The position numbers were made by a program, and so were the translations under genes. This document shows, one piece after another, positions 1-5,196 of a stretch of 5,196 nucleotides of DNA; positions within the stretch are counted from its first letter, which is position 1, and every line of letters begins with the position of its first letter. The DNA is taken from the NCBI GenBank assembly GCA_900753095.1, contig CAADXT010000162.1:1-5196 (forward strand). Reading direction: 5' to 3'. The DNA is from Eggerthellaceae bacterium (GTDB lineage Bacteria; Actinomycetota; Coriobacteriia; Coriobacteriales; Eggerthellaceae). Under the pieces are notes generated by a model that was given only the letters and a program-made list of their open reading frames with translations, was not told the origin of the DNA and made no database searches.

Positions 1-281
1 CCAGCCTCGATGCGCTTGAAGTGCTGGTGCGCGAAGGAAAGGCGCAGCGCTTCTATCCTGGCCACGGTTATCCTATCGACGACCCGATTCCGATTATCGA
101 GGCTACGCGTCTGCATCGTGCTGAGCGATTGGAGCAGGTGCGCAAGGCGCTCGATGCGGGCACACCCGCCAACCCCGATGCTCTGTTCGATGTGGTGTAC
201 AAGGGCGTCGACCCTGCCTTGCGCATGCCCTCGATCCGCAGCATCCGTGCGCAGTTGGAGTACCTGGGCGTTTCCCGATAG
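1..281 (+). CDS. Metallo-beta-lactamase-fold hydrolase, C-terminal fragment (5' end outside window)
   Basis: The reading frame is open from base 3 and ends at a TAG at 279-281, giving the last 92 residues of a longer protein. Near the fragment start (residues 19-22) is PGHG. This matches the late metal-ligand histidine motif of metallo-beta-lactamase-fold hydrolases, where the usual pattern is PGHG followed by a DP and then a HR..R helix. Here DDP (26-28) and HRAER (38-42) follow at the expected places. The rest (about 43-92) fits the small winged-helix C-terminal domain of the LACTB2-like/hydroxyacylglutathione-hydrolase-like group: a helix, an acidic VVYKG segment, then a final helix ending in LEYLG. 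Such enzymes bind two metal ions and hydrolyse thioesters, phosphodiesters or related bonds, so the substrate cannot be read from this end. The HxHxDH motif would lie upstream of the window. A valine codon at 21 could start translation but would fall inside the domain, so it is not a credible start. Confidence 0.8.
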   Translation, partial: SLDALEVLVREGKAQRFYPGHGYPIDDPIPIIEATRLHRAERLEQVRKALDAGTPANPDALFDVVYKGVDPALRMPSIRSIRAQLEYLGVSR

Positions 282-355
282 GTTTGCTCGCAGGGCTGGC
301 AGGCAGGCTGCACTCCGCCGTCAGCATCGGCTCTGCCAGCCGCAAAACGGCAGAA

Positions 356-388
356 AAAAGAGGCCGCTCGTGTTGAGCGGCCTCTTTT
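356..388. terminator. Bidirectional intrinsic terminator between convergent genes
   Basis: A 14-bp perfect stem (356-369 with 375-388) has a GTGTT loop. Its core is GAGGCCGCTC/GAGCGGCCTC, flanked by A and T runs. Read on the minus strand, the stem runs into six T (complement of 354-359), which suits termination of cstA, whose stop codon is 25 bases upstream on that strand. Read on the plus strand, it ends in TTTT and would serve the hydrolase gene ending at 281. The minus direction has the better T-tract. Confidence 0.88.
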
Positions 389-412
389 GCGTGATGCGTA
401 TTCCGCAAAGAG

Positions 413-2197
413 CTATGCAGCCTTCTTCTTTCCGAAGATGGTCTTTGCGCCCTTGACGGCCAGGATGATGGCCAGAACGAAGAGCACAGCGGCCAGGATA
501 GCCTGAACGCCTGCGGCGAACAGGTCGCCCGTGCCAGCCATAAGCACGGTGCACTTTGCCTGCAGCGTCATTACCAGCGAGGTGAGCGTAACAACCAGCA
601 TGAACACCATGGGGATGTAGAACATCTTGTTGTTGCGGCCTGCGTTGCCCAGCCATGCGCACACAGCCAAAAGGGCAAGCGCGGCAAGCAGCTGGTTGGC
701 GGCGCCGAACAGAGGCCAGATGATGGTGTAGCCGGTCATACCAAGGCCAACGCCCAGGATCACGGTAACCAGCGTGGCAACGTAGGGGTTGGTAAGCGCC
801 TTGCGTGCGCCGGTTACCTCGTCCATCTGCTTGCCGGCGGGAACCCACAGCTCCTGGAACATGTAGCGGCCCAGGCGGGTTGCGGTGTCGAGCGAGGTAA
901 GGCAGAAGGCGGAAACAGCCAGGATCAGCAGGGTGTAGGCGATGCCCTCGATGTTCTCAAGGCCGGGGATGCAGGCGAGCATCTGGGAAAGGCCGCCAGC
1001 GAAAACGGCGGTCGGGGATGCGTAGCCGCCAGCGCTGTACTGCGTCCACACGAAGCCAACAGCGCAGAGCGAGATGATGGCCAGCAGGCACTCGATCAGC
1101 ATGCCGCCGTAAGCGATGGGCTGAGCGTTCTTCTCGTTGTCGAGCTGCTTGGAGGTGGTGCCGGAGGCAACCAGGCTGTGGAAGCCGGAGATTGCGCCGC
1201 AGGCAATGGTGATGAACAGTGCGGGGAACAGGAAGCCGGAAGCGGCGGCCTTGTTCACAACGGCCTTGCCGGTTGCGGGGTCGATGATGGGGTTGCCGTT
1301 TGCGTCAACCGCGGCGTTCGAGGCGTAGAAGTCGGTGAATGCGGGAATCTGCAGGTTGGAGGCGTCGCCCGTGATGGAAGCGCCCACGATGCCGATGAGC
1401 GAAAGGGCGATCATGCCGTACAGCAAGAACGAGCTCAGGAAGTCGCGGGGCTGCAGCAGAATCCAAACGGGGGCAACGGCGGCAACCATGATGTACACGC
1501 CCAAAAGAACCATCCACGTGGTGTAGTCGAGCGAGATCAGCGGGAAGTTGTAGCCGATGGCAACCAGAACAACGATGATCGCGATGGCGATGATGATGTT
1601 GGCTGCGGTGGGAATCTCGCGGCCGCGGGTAGCCAAGCCGTAGATGATGGCCACGACGATGAACAGCACGGAGATCATCGCGGTGCGCTGGTTTGCCAGA
1701 TTGGAAGCCTCGGTCGCGTTTGCCAGGTTAACCGCGAAGGTGTTGGCAACGATGGAAGCAAATGCGGCAACAACCAGAACCAGGGTAAGGTAGGCGAAGA
1801 TGCAGAACAGCTTCTTAGCGGTGTCGTCGATGTTCTCGGCGATAACCGTTGCGATGGTCTGGCCCTTATGGCGCAGCGAAGCGAACAGGGCGCCGAAGTC
1901 GTGAACAGCACCGAAGAAGATGCCGCCAATCAGAACCCACAGCAGAACGGGAACCCAGCCGAACACGGCAGCCTGGATTGGGCCGTTGATGGGGCCAGCG
2001 CCTGCGATGGAGGAAAAGTGGTGACCAAGCAGGATGTAGGGCTTGGTGGGCACGTAGTCTACGCCGTCGTGCATTTCCTGCGCGGGGGTAGGACGGCTGG
2101 GGTCAACGCCCCATTTCTTTGCCAGCCATCCGCCGTACAGCACGTAGCCAAGTACGAGGATGATAAGGCCGCCCAAAAGGACGATCATTGCGTTCAT
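413..2197 (-). CDS. cstA: CstA-family carbon starvation transporter (probable pyruvate/peptide uptake)
   Basis: This is a 594-residue polytopic inner-membrane protein of the CstA family. It starts at ATG 2195-2197 (MNAMIVLLGG), with AAGAAAGG about 8 bases upstream. The frame is open further up to 2347, but that extension is hydrophilic, overlaps the preceding gene and lacks family features. Family signatures are present: GHHFSSIAGAGPINGP (58-73), GFHSLVASGTTSKQL (338-352), TSLDTATRLGRYMFQEL (434-450) and WPLFGAANQLLAALAL (494-509). Hydrophobic stretches occur throughout, for example 4-20, 80-97, 131-152, 173-188, 199-216, 228-247, 255-273, 365-384, 418-433, 475-510, 527-545 and 561-581. The C-terminus is a basic GKKKAA tail. 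E. coli CstA and its paralogue BtsT are somewhat longer (about 700 residues). They import pyruvate, and CstA is also linked to peptide uptake during carbon starvation. The exact substrate here is inferred. The gene is second in a unit with the 175-residue protein upstream and is followed by a terminator. No YbdD-like small partner gene follows it. Confidence 0.95.
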   Translation of the reverse strand: MNAMIVLLGGLIILVLGYVLYGGWLAKKWGVDPSRPTPAQEMHDGVDYVPTKPYILLGHHFSSIAGAGPINGPIQAAVFGWVPVLLWVLIGGIFFGAVHDFGALFASLRHKGQTIATVIAENIDDTAKKLFCIFAYLTLVLVVAAFASIVANTFAVNLANATEASNLANQRTAMISVLFIVVAIIYGLATRGREIPTAANIIIAIAIIVVLVAIGYNFPLISLDYTTWMVLLGVYIMVAAVAPVWILLQPRDFLSSFLLYGMIALSLIGIVGASITGDASNLQIPAFTDFYASNAAVDANGNPIIDPATGKAVVNKAAASGFLFPALFITIACGAISGFHSLVASGTTSKQLDNEKNAQPIAYGGMLIECLLAIISLCAVGFVWTQYSAGGYASPTAVFAGGLSQMLACIPGLENIEGIAYTLLILAVSAFCLTSLDTATRLGRYMFQELWVPAGKQMDEVTGARKALTNPYVATLVTVILGVGLGMTGYTIIWPLFGAANQLLAALALLAVCAWLGNAGRNNKMFYIPMVFMLVVTLTSLVMTLQAKCTVLMAGTGDLFAAGVQAILAAVLFVLAIILAVKGAKTIFGKKKAA

Positions 2198-2223
2198 CTC
2201 TGAACCTTTCTTGTTCGGGGATC

Positions 2224-2751
2224 TTACTTGATCAATGCCAAGTTGCTGGCAACAGCTTCTTTCAGCTGCTTTGCCGCATTGTTGGCAACCACGCCTTGCT
2301 TTGCAGGGAGGGAGAGATCCACTACACACAGGCGAAGGTCGGTCCAACCGCGAAAACCGAAGCGATATTCCTTGTGGAAGCGCGTTTTCTTTGCGAGTTT
2401 GCGTGCTGCCTCGGTGGTGCTGTTGGCGATGATCACCAGCGAAAGGGCAGAGGACATATGGTTCGGACCGGCATCAACCTTGCGAAGGGCCTTTTCCTGC
2501 ATGAAGGAAATATCCTCGGCAAGGTGTGCTTCGTCGAGCTCGTCAACGCATTCGAAGAACATGAAGTCGTGCGTGTTCACTTCCCAGAGCTTTGCGCGCT
2601 TTACCAGCACATACTTTTCGCCGTAGGTGTGGTACTCCGCGAAGGCGGGGAAGGTGCGGCCTTCAAAAAGATAGTCTCTTGTGATGTCGTAAAAGGACTG
2701 ATGTGCTGCAAGGATGCGTTCCAGCAAGTCTACGCGCTTGTCTTCAGCCAC
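2224..2751 (-). CDS. Uncharacterised 175-residue protein, first gene of the cstA unit
   Basis: This is a soluble, mixed alpha/beta protein without signal peptide or membrane segment. The start is GTG at 2749-2751, preceded by AAAGGCGG about 9 bases away. An in-frame TGA lies just upstream and there is no earlier start, so the GTG is well fixed. Visible landmarks are an N-terminal helix (1-25, ending SFYDITRDY), a strand-rich core with AEYHTYGEKYVLVKRAKLW (38-56) and FFECVDELDE (65-74), NHMSSALSLVIIAN (97-110), and the most distinctive block FGFRGWTDLRLCVVDL (131-146). From memory this resembles a family of roughly 170-residue proteins in Firmicutes and Actinobacteria known only by a domain-of-unknown-function label (possibly DUF8052). 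I cannot confirm that here. I see no catalytic motif and assign no function. It ends 26 bases before cstA on the same strand, so co-transcription is very likely. A role linked to CstA is an inference from position only. Confidence 0.88.
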   Translation of the reverse strand: MAEDKRVDLLERILAAHQSFYDITRDYLFEGRTFPAFAEYHTYGEKYVLVKRAKLWEVNTHDFMFFECVDELDEAHLAEDISFMQEKALRKVDAGPNHMSSALSLVIIANSTTEAARKLAKKTRFHKEYRFGFRGWTDLRLCVVDLSLPAKQGVVANNAAKQLKEAVASNLALIK

Positions 2752-2784
2752 CCCTGTGCACCGCCTTTCCCATCACGAGGGGCC

Positions 2785-2807
2785 ATCAATTCTCCGAAGG
2801 AATCGAT
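2785..2807 (-). promoter_or_regulatory. UUCG-capped hairpin in the leader of the cstA unit
   Basis: On the minus strand ATCGATTC (2807-2800) can pair with GAATTGAT (2792-2785), with one G-U pair. An inner C-G pair closes a TTCG tetraloop and one A (2793) is bulged. It lies between the proposed promoter and the ribosome binding site of the 175-residue protein and has no T-tract after it. It is therefore more likely an RNA-stability or translation element than a terminator. The structure is seen by eye and no folding energy was computed. Confidence 0.4.
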
Positions 2808-2834
2808 CTCCTCTGCTTTTTCACAAGTGGGTTG

Positions 2835-2864
2835 ATTCTAGAGCTTTTTGTTACGTTCTGTAAC
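2835..2864 (-). promoter_or_regulatory. Candidate sigma-70-type promoter of the cstA unit
   Basis: On the minus strand GTTACA (complement of 2859-2864) is followed, after 18 bases, by TAGAAT (complement of 2835-2840). These match the -35 consensus at 4 of 6 and the -10 consensus at 5 of 6 positions. Transcription would begin near 2828, giving a leader of about 77 bases before the GTG start at 2751. Overlapping repeats at 2850-2875 cover the -35 box. No experimental start site is known. Confidence 0.5.
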
Positions 2865-2875
2865 TGAAACGTAAT
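2850..2875. promoter_or_regulatory. Operator-like nested inverted repeats over the -35 box
   Basis: Two overlapping dyads are visible. The first is TTACGTT (2851-2857) with AACGTAA (2868-2874), separated by 10 bases. The second is GTTAC (2850-2854) with GTAAC (2860-2864), separated by 5 bases. Seen as half-sites, GTTAC, GTAAC and GTAAT begin at 2850, 2860 and 2871, about one helical turn apart. They overlap the proposed -35 element of the cstA unit, a position typical for a repressor or a class II activator. The regulator is unknown. Confidence 0.45.
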
Positions 2876-2938
2876 AATTGAGCAACAGCGGAGAAATGTT
2901 CCAGTTGAACGGGTTCATTTAAGCTGAGCTGGCGCTAT

Positions 2939-2955
2939 GCCCGCGGGGGCCGGGC
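2939..2955. repeat. Short GC-rich inverted repeat beside the long palindrome
   Basis: GCCCG (2939-2943) and CGGGC (2951-2955) flank a CGGGGGC loop. It abuts the 20-bp palindrome starting at 2958, so the two could stack as consecutive hairpins. It has no T-tract on either side. Alone it could be a chance feature of GC-rich sequence. Confidence 0.3.
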
Positions 2956-2957
2956 TC

Positions 2958-3000
2958 GTTGCGGGAAGGTTGAGCGCTTTGCGCTCAACCTTCCCGCAAC
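2958..3000. repeat. Perfect 20-bp inverted repeat with 3-base loop
   Basis: The left arm 2958-2977 (GTTGCGGGAAGG...GAGCGC) is the exact reverse complement of the right arm 2981-3000, with TTT between them. Neither strand continues into a T-run: the plus strand goes on ATCGCC and the minus strand CGAGCC. It is therefore not a standard intrinsic terminator. It lies between the terminator of the acyl-CoA ligase gene and the promoter of the cstA unit. It could be a dispersed intergenic palindromic element, a backup terminator, an RNA-processing site or a protein-binding palindrome. The sequence alone does not decide. Confidence 0.85.
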
Positions 3001-3054
3001 ATCGCCTCAGTTGGGGGGGTACTCGGGGGAGTGATTTTCTGACGCTTGGAGCAT

Positions 3055-3089
3055 AAAAAGGGGAGCAGCTTTCGCTGCTCCCCTTTTTT
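3055..3089. terminator. Intrinsic terminator of the acyl-CoA ligase gene, usable in both directions
   Basis: A 15-bp perfect stem (3055-3069 with 3074-3088), core GGGGAGCAGC/GCTGCTCCCC, has a TTTC loop. On the minus strand it ends in TTTTT followed by AT, and begins 22 bases after the TAA of the ligase gene (3111-3113). On the plus strand it ends in six T (3084-3089). It separates the ligase transcript from the cstA unit downstream on the same strand. Confidence 0.9.
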
Positions 3090-3110
3090 CGTATTCTGTT
3101 TCGTGGCTTG

Positions 3111-4751
3111 TTATTTTGCTGCTCGCTCTTTCAGGCGGCGGGCCAGTTCGTCGGCCAATTGATGGCGCTTTACCTTGCCGGATTCCGTCATGGGAATCTC
3201 GTCGATGAACTCGATGTGCTCGGGGCGCAGGCGTTTTGCCACGCCGATGGAATCGAGATACTCGGCAATGGAGTCGAGCGTGGGGGCAACGTCGCCGTCC
3301 TGCACCATGAAGGTGCAGATGCGCTCGCCCAGGCGGTCGTCGGGCAGGCCGATGGTTGCGTGGGCGCCAACGCCGGGGCAGCCATCGAGGTTGTTGTCCA
3401 CTTCGTTGGCGGAGATGTTGATGCCGCCGCGGATGAGGATTTCCTTCTTGCGGCCGTTGATCTTTACGCGGCCTTCCTCGTCCTGGATGCACAGGTCGCC
3501 GGAGAAGAACCAGCCGTCGTCGTTCAAGTCTTTAGCGGTGGCTTCGGGGTTCTTCAGGTAGCCGCTGAACATGTGGGGGCCACGCGAAACTTCCTCGCCC
3601 TGGGTGCCGTGGGGCACCTCGTTGCCGTGCTCGTCGACAACCTTAACCTCGATGCCCTCGAAGGCGATGCCCGACCAGCTGCCGTTCCATTCCAGGCAAT
3701 GCTCGGGCGGAACTGCCAGGTGGGGGCAGCTTTCGGTGGAGCCGTAGCATTCGCACAGAAGCAGGCCGTGCTTGTTGGCGCGCTGCACCATGGTGCCCGG
3801 CACCGGGGCGCCGCCGCAGATGTAGAGTTTCAGCGTATCGAAGCTAAGGTCGTTTTCCTCGGCGCAATTCAGCAGGTCGAAGATGAACGGGGTGGCGCCC
3901 ATCGACCAGGTAACGCCTTCCTTGTTCATGATGTCGATTGCCTCGCGTGCGCGGAACTCCTGTTGCAAAACCACGCGGCCGCCCAGAAGCAGCGGCGTGA
4001 TAAGGCCATGGTTGAAGCCGGTGGCATGGTTGAGGGGTGCGGGCATGAACATAACGTCGTCCTGCGTAAGGTGCAGGCCGCGGCCGAAGGTGGTTTCCGA
4101 GAAAATAAGGGCGTTGTGCGAGATCAGAACTGCTTTCGGGCGCCCCGTGGTGCCGGAGGTGGAAAGGATCAGCACCACATCGTCCGACTTGCTGCCGGGG
4201 TTCTCGCGGTAGGGCTCGTACGTTTCGCAGATCTGCTTCAGCGTGATGGTGCCGTGCGACTCAAGCGTTTTGTCGTGCACGCAGATGGCGTTTTCGGAAA
4301 GCGAGGGAACGCGATCAACCACGGAATGGATCTGGTCTTCGAAGTTGGTCTTGTGATGGAAGGTTGGGCACATGAACGCCTTGGTTTCCACCAGGTTCAT
4401 GGCATATACCAGGTCTTCGCCGTTGAAGGTAACGGGGAGCGGGTGGCTTACTGCGCCAACCTTCAGGCAGGCAACGTAGAGGATGCAAAACTCCGACCAG
4501 GGCGGCATCTGGTAGGAAACCACGTCGCCGTTTCTCACACCCTGCTCGTGCAGCCATGCTGCCAGGCGCGATGCCTTGTCGTCGATTTCTGCGTAGGTGT
4601 AGCGAACGCCCAGGTTGTCGCTTACGTATTCACGATCGGGGTAGGCGGCAACCTGCGTGTTCCAAACATCGTTCAAGGTGCGCTCGGTCCAGTAGCCCTT
4701 TTCGTAATACTCTTGCTTGTTCTTTTCGTTGACCTTCAAGTCGGTAATCAT
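3111..4751 (-). CDS. FadK-like acyl-CoA ligase (class I adenylate-forming enzyme)
   Basis: This is a complete 546-residue ANL-superfamily enzyme. It activates a carboxylic acid with ATP to an acyl-adenylate and then transfers it to CoA, in the cytosol. Motifs in order are the P-loop STSGTTGRPK (197-206), NHATGFNHG (241-249), GGAPVP (313-318), YGSTES (336-341), WFFSGDL (414-420), hinge region GRKKEILIRGG (433-443), and C-terminal ESGKVKR (523-529), whose Lys526 is the likely catalytic lysine. All key residues are intact. The whole chain, including GEEVSRGP (386-392), resembles from memory the E. coli medium-chain acyl-CoA synthetase FadK. Cyclohexanecarboxylate or bile-acid CoA ligases are close alternatives, so the substrate is uncertain. 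I chose ATG 4749-4751 (MITDLK) because GAGG lies just upstream and its N-terminal length matches FadK. An ATG 15 bases earlier (4764-4766, MKRGIM) is possible but has a poor ribosome site. The gene appears monocistronic: a terminator follows and no beta-oxidation gene lies beside it in the window. Confidence 0.94.
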   Translation of the reverse strand: MITDLKVNEKNKQEYYEKGYWTERTLNDVWNTQVAAYPDREYVSDNLGVRYTYAEIDDKASRLAAWLHEQGVRNGDVVSYQMPPWSEFCILYVACLKVGAVSHPLPVTFNGEDLVYAMNLVETKAFMCPTFHHKTNFEDQIHSVVDRVPSLSENAICVHDKTLESHGTITLKQICETYEPYRENPGSKSDDVVLILSTSGTTGRPKAVLISHNALIFSETTFGRGLHLTQDDVMFMPAPLNHATGFNHGLITPLLLGGRVVLQQEFRAREAIDIMNKEGVTWSMGATPFIFDLLNCAEENDLSFDTLKLYICGGAPVPGTMVQRANKHGLLLCECYGSTESCPHLAVPPEHCLEWNGSWSGIAFEGIEVKVVDEHGNEVPHGTQGEEVSRGPHMFSGYLKNPEATAKDLNDDGWFFSGDLCIQDEEGRVKINGRKKEILIRGGINISANEVDNNLDGCPGVGAHATIGLPDDRLGERICTFMVQDGDVAPTLDSIAEYLDSIGVAKRLRPEHIEFIDEIPMTESGKVKRHQLADELARRLKERAAK

Positions 4752-4766
4752 GATTCCTCGTTTCAT

Positions 4767-5196
4767 GAGGCAAGCCCGCAGGATGCGTAGCCGCTTGGTT
4801 CCTCGGAACGAATCCCCTCTTATATAAGTGTGCTGTAAGCCGCGAAACGCATCGCGGCGCGTTTGTGAACACGCTCAAGCCAAAGTATACCGCTAATCCT
4901 TTGCGTTCAGCCGTTCGCGCCAGCTCGCCGAAGGGCGCGTTTCGGGTGCTGCTGGGGCGTTTCTTGCCGTGCGGAACACGAAACGAATCTTTTGTGGCAA
5001 AAACAGCTGCGAAAGCGCGATTGCCTAGTTGGTAAAGCTGAAATAACCGCCGTTTTGACCGTTAAAATAATGAATTTGCCCATCAAATTTGCAATCAGGT
5101 TAAATCGCATCATTCTTTAAGCGCGCTTTGCTGGGCGCCTTGCTTTTCTTGGCGCGGAGCTGGGCTTTCCAGCACGGTTATGCACAACGCTCTTTC
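4767..5196. other. Gene-free region upstream of the acyl-CoA ligase gene
   Basis: I see no supportable gene in these 430 bases. A 68-codon minus-strand frame at 4907-5113 lacks a convincing ribosome site and has an arginine- and glutamine-rich composition typical of chance frames. The region is GC-rich except for an AT-rich pocket at about 5035-5118. That pocket has AATTTGC twice (5073-5079 and 5086-5092), an inverted repeat AATTTG/CAAATT (5073-5078 and 5084-5089), and a weak minus-strand promoter-like pair, TTGCAA (5089-5094) with CATTAT (complement of 5067-5072), 16 bases apart. It probably holds regulatory sites for the ligase gene or for a gene outside the window. Confidence 0.5.
4819..4847 (-). 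promoter_or_regulatory. Weak candidate promoter for the acyl-CoA ligase gene
   Basis: A perfect 10-base palindrome CTTATATAAG (4819-4828) supplies TATAAG (complement of 4819-4824) as a plausible -10 box on the minus strand. With a 17-base spacer the -35 position reads TTTCGC (complement of 4842-4847), matching only 3 of 6 consensus bases. The leader would be about 60 bases. Another -10-like TATACT lies upstream (complement of 4884-4889) without a good -35 box. An activator could be needed. Confidence 0.33.

Noticed and set aside
282..412. Possible small YbdD-like gene downstream of cstA
   Set aside because: The space to the terminator is too short, and no frame with a start and ribosome site is present on the minus strand.
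1178..2203. 341-codon open frame on the plus strand
   Set aside because: It is antisense to cstA. The product is a Gly/Asn/Asp/Gln-rich low-complexity chain, the expected mirror of a hydrophobic membrane protein.
2198..2347. 50-codon N-terminal extension of cstA
   Set aside because: It overlaps the end of the upstream 175-residue gene, is Cys/Arg-rich and hydrophilic, and lacks a ribosome site. ATG 2197 has a strong one and begins at the expected first membrane segment.
2188..2835. 215-codon open frame on the plus strand
   Set aside because: It is antisense to the 175-residue gene, which has a defined start, a ribosome site and operon spacing to cstA. The plus-strand product shows no domain.
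2958..3000. Long palindrome as an intrinsic terminator or as a CRISPR repeat
   Set aside because: No T-run follows on either strand, and there is only one copy in the window with no spacer pattern, so neither call is supported.
3108..4790. 560-codon open frame on the plus strand
   Set aside because: It lies exactly opposite the acyl-CoA ligase gene, whose intact ANL motifs prove the minus strand is coding. Long antisense frames are a by-product of GC-rich codon use. The translated product shows no recognisable domain.
4907..5113. 68-codon minus-strand frame upstream of the ligase
   Set aside because: It has no convincing ribosome site or recognisable domain, and its Arg/Gln/Ser-rich C-terminal half looks like translated non-coding GC-rich DNA.

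Overview
The window looks like chromosomal DNA from a GC-rich anaerobic actinobacterium. A gut member of the Coriobacteriia (Eggerthellaceae-like) is my best guess. This rests on GC-rich codon use, strong Shine-Dalgarno-type sites, and the style of the CstA and acyl-CoA ligase proteins. It is an inference, not a database result.

Layout, left to right. (1) Positions 1-281, plus strand: the C-terminal end of a metallo-beta-lactamase-fold hydrolase, cut by the window edge. (2) Positions 356-388: an intrinsic terminator between convergent genes, usable in both directions. (3) Positions 413-2751, minus strand: a two-gene unit. It is read first through a 175-residue uncharacterised protein (2224-2751, GTG start) and then, after 26 bases, through cstA (413-2197), a CstA-family membrane transporter. 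(4) Positions 2752-3110: a structured intergenic region. It holds a candidate promoter with operator-like repeats, a UUCG-capped leader hairpin, a perfect 20-bp inverted repeat of unknown role, and the terminator of the next gene. (5) Positions 3111-4751, minus strand: a complete FadK-like acyl-CoA ligase. (6) Positions 4752-5196: the upstream region of the ligase, with weak promoter candidates and an AT-rich pocket, and no gene I can support.

Functionally the genes suggest carbon-source uptake and activation. CstA would import pyruvate or small peptides, probably under carbon limitation. The ligase would activate a carboxylic acid to its CoA thioester. The two minus-strand units are separated by a good terminator, so I see no sign that they are co-transcribed. 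I found no mobile element, tRNA, rRNA, CRISPR array or evident new multi-gene system. The least ordinary items are the uncharacterised partner gene upstream of cstA, the helically phased GTAAC-like half-sites at its promoter, and the long perfect palindrome.
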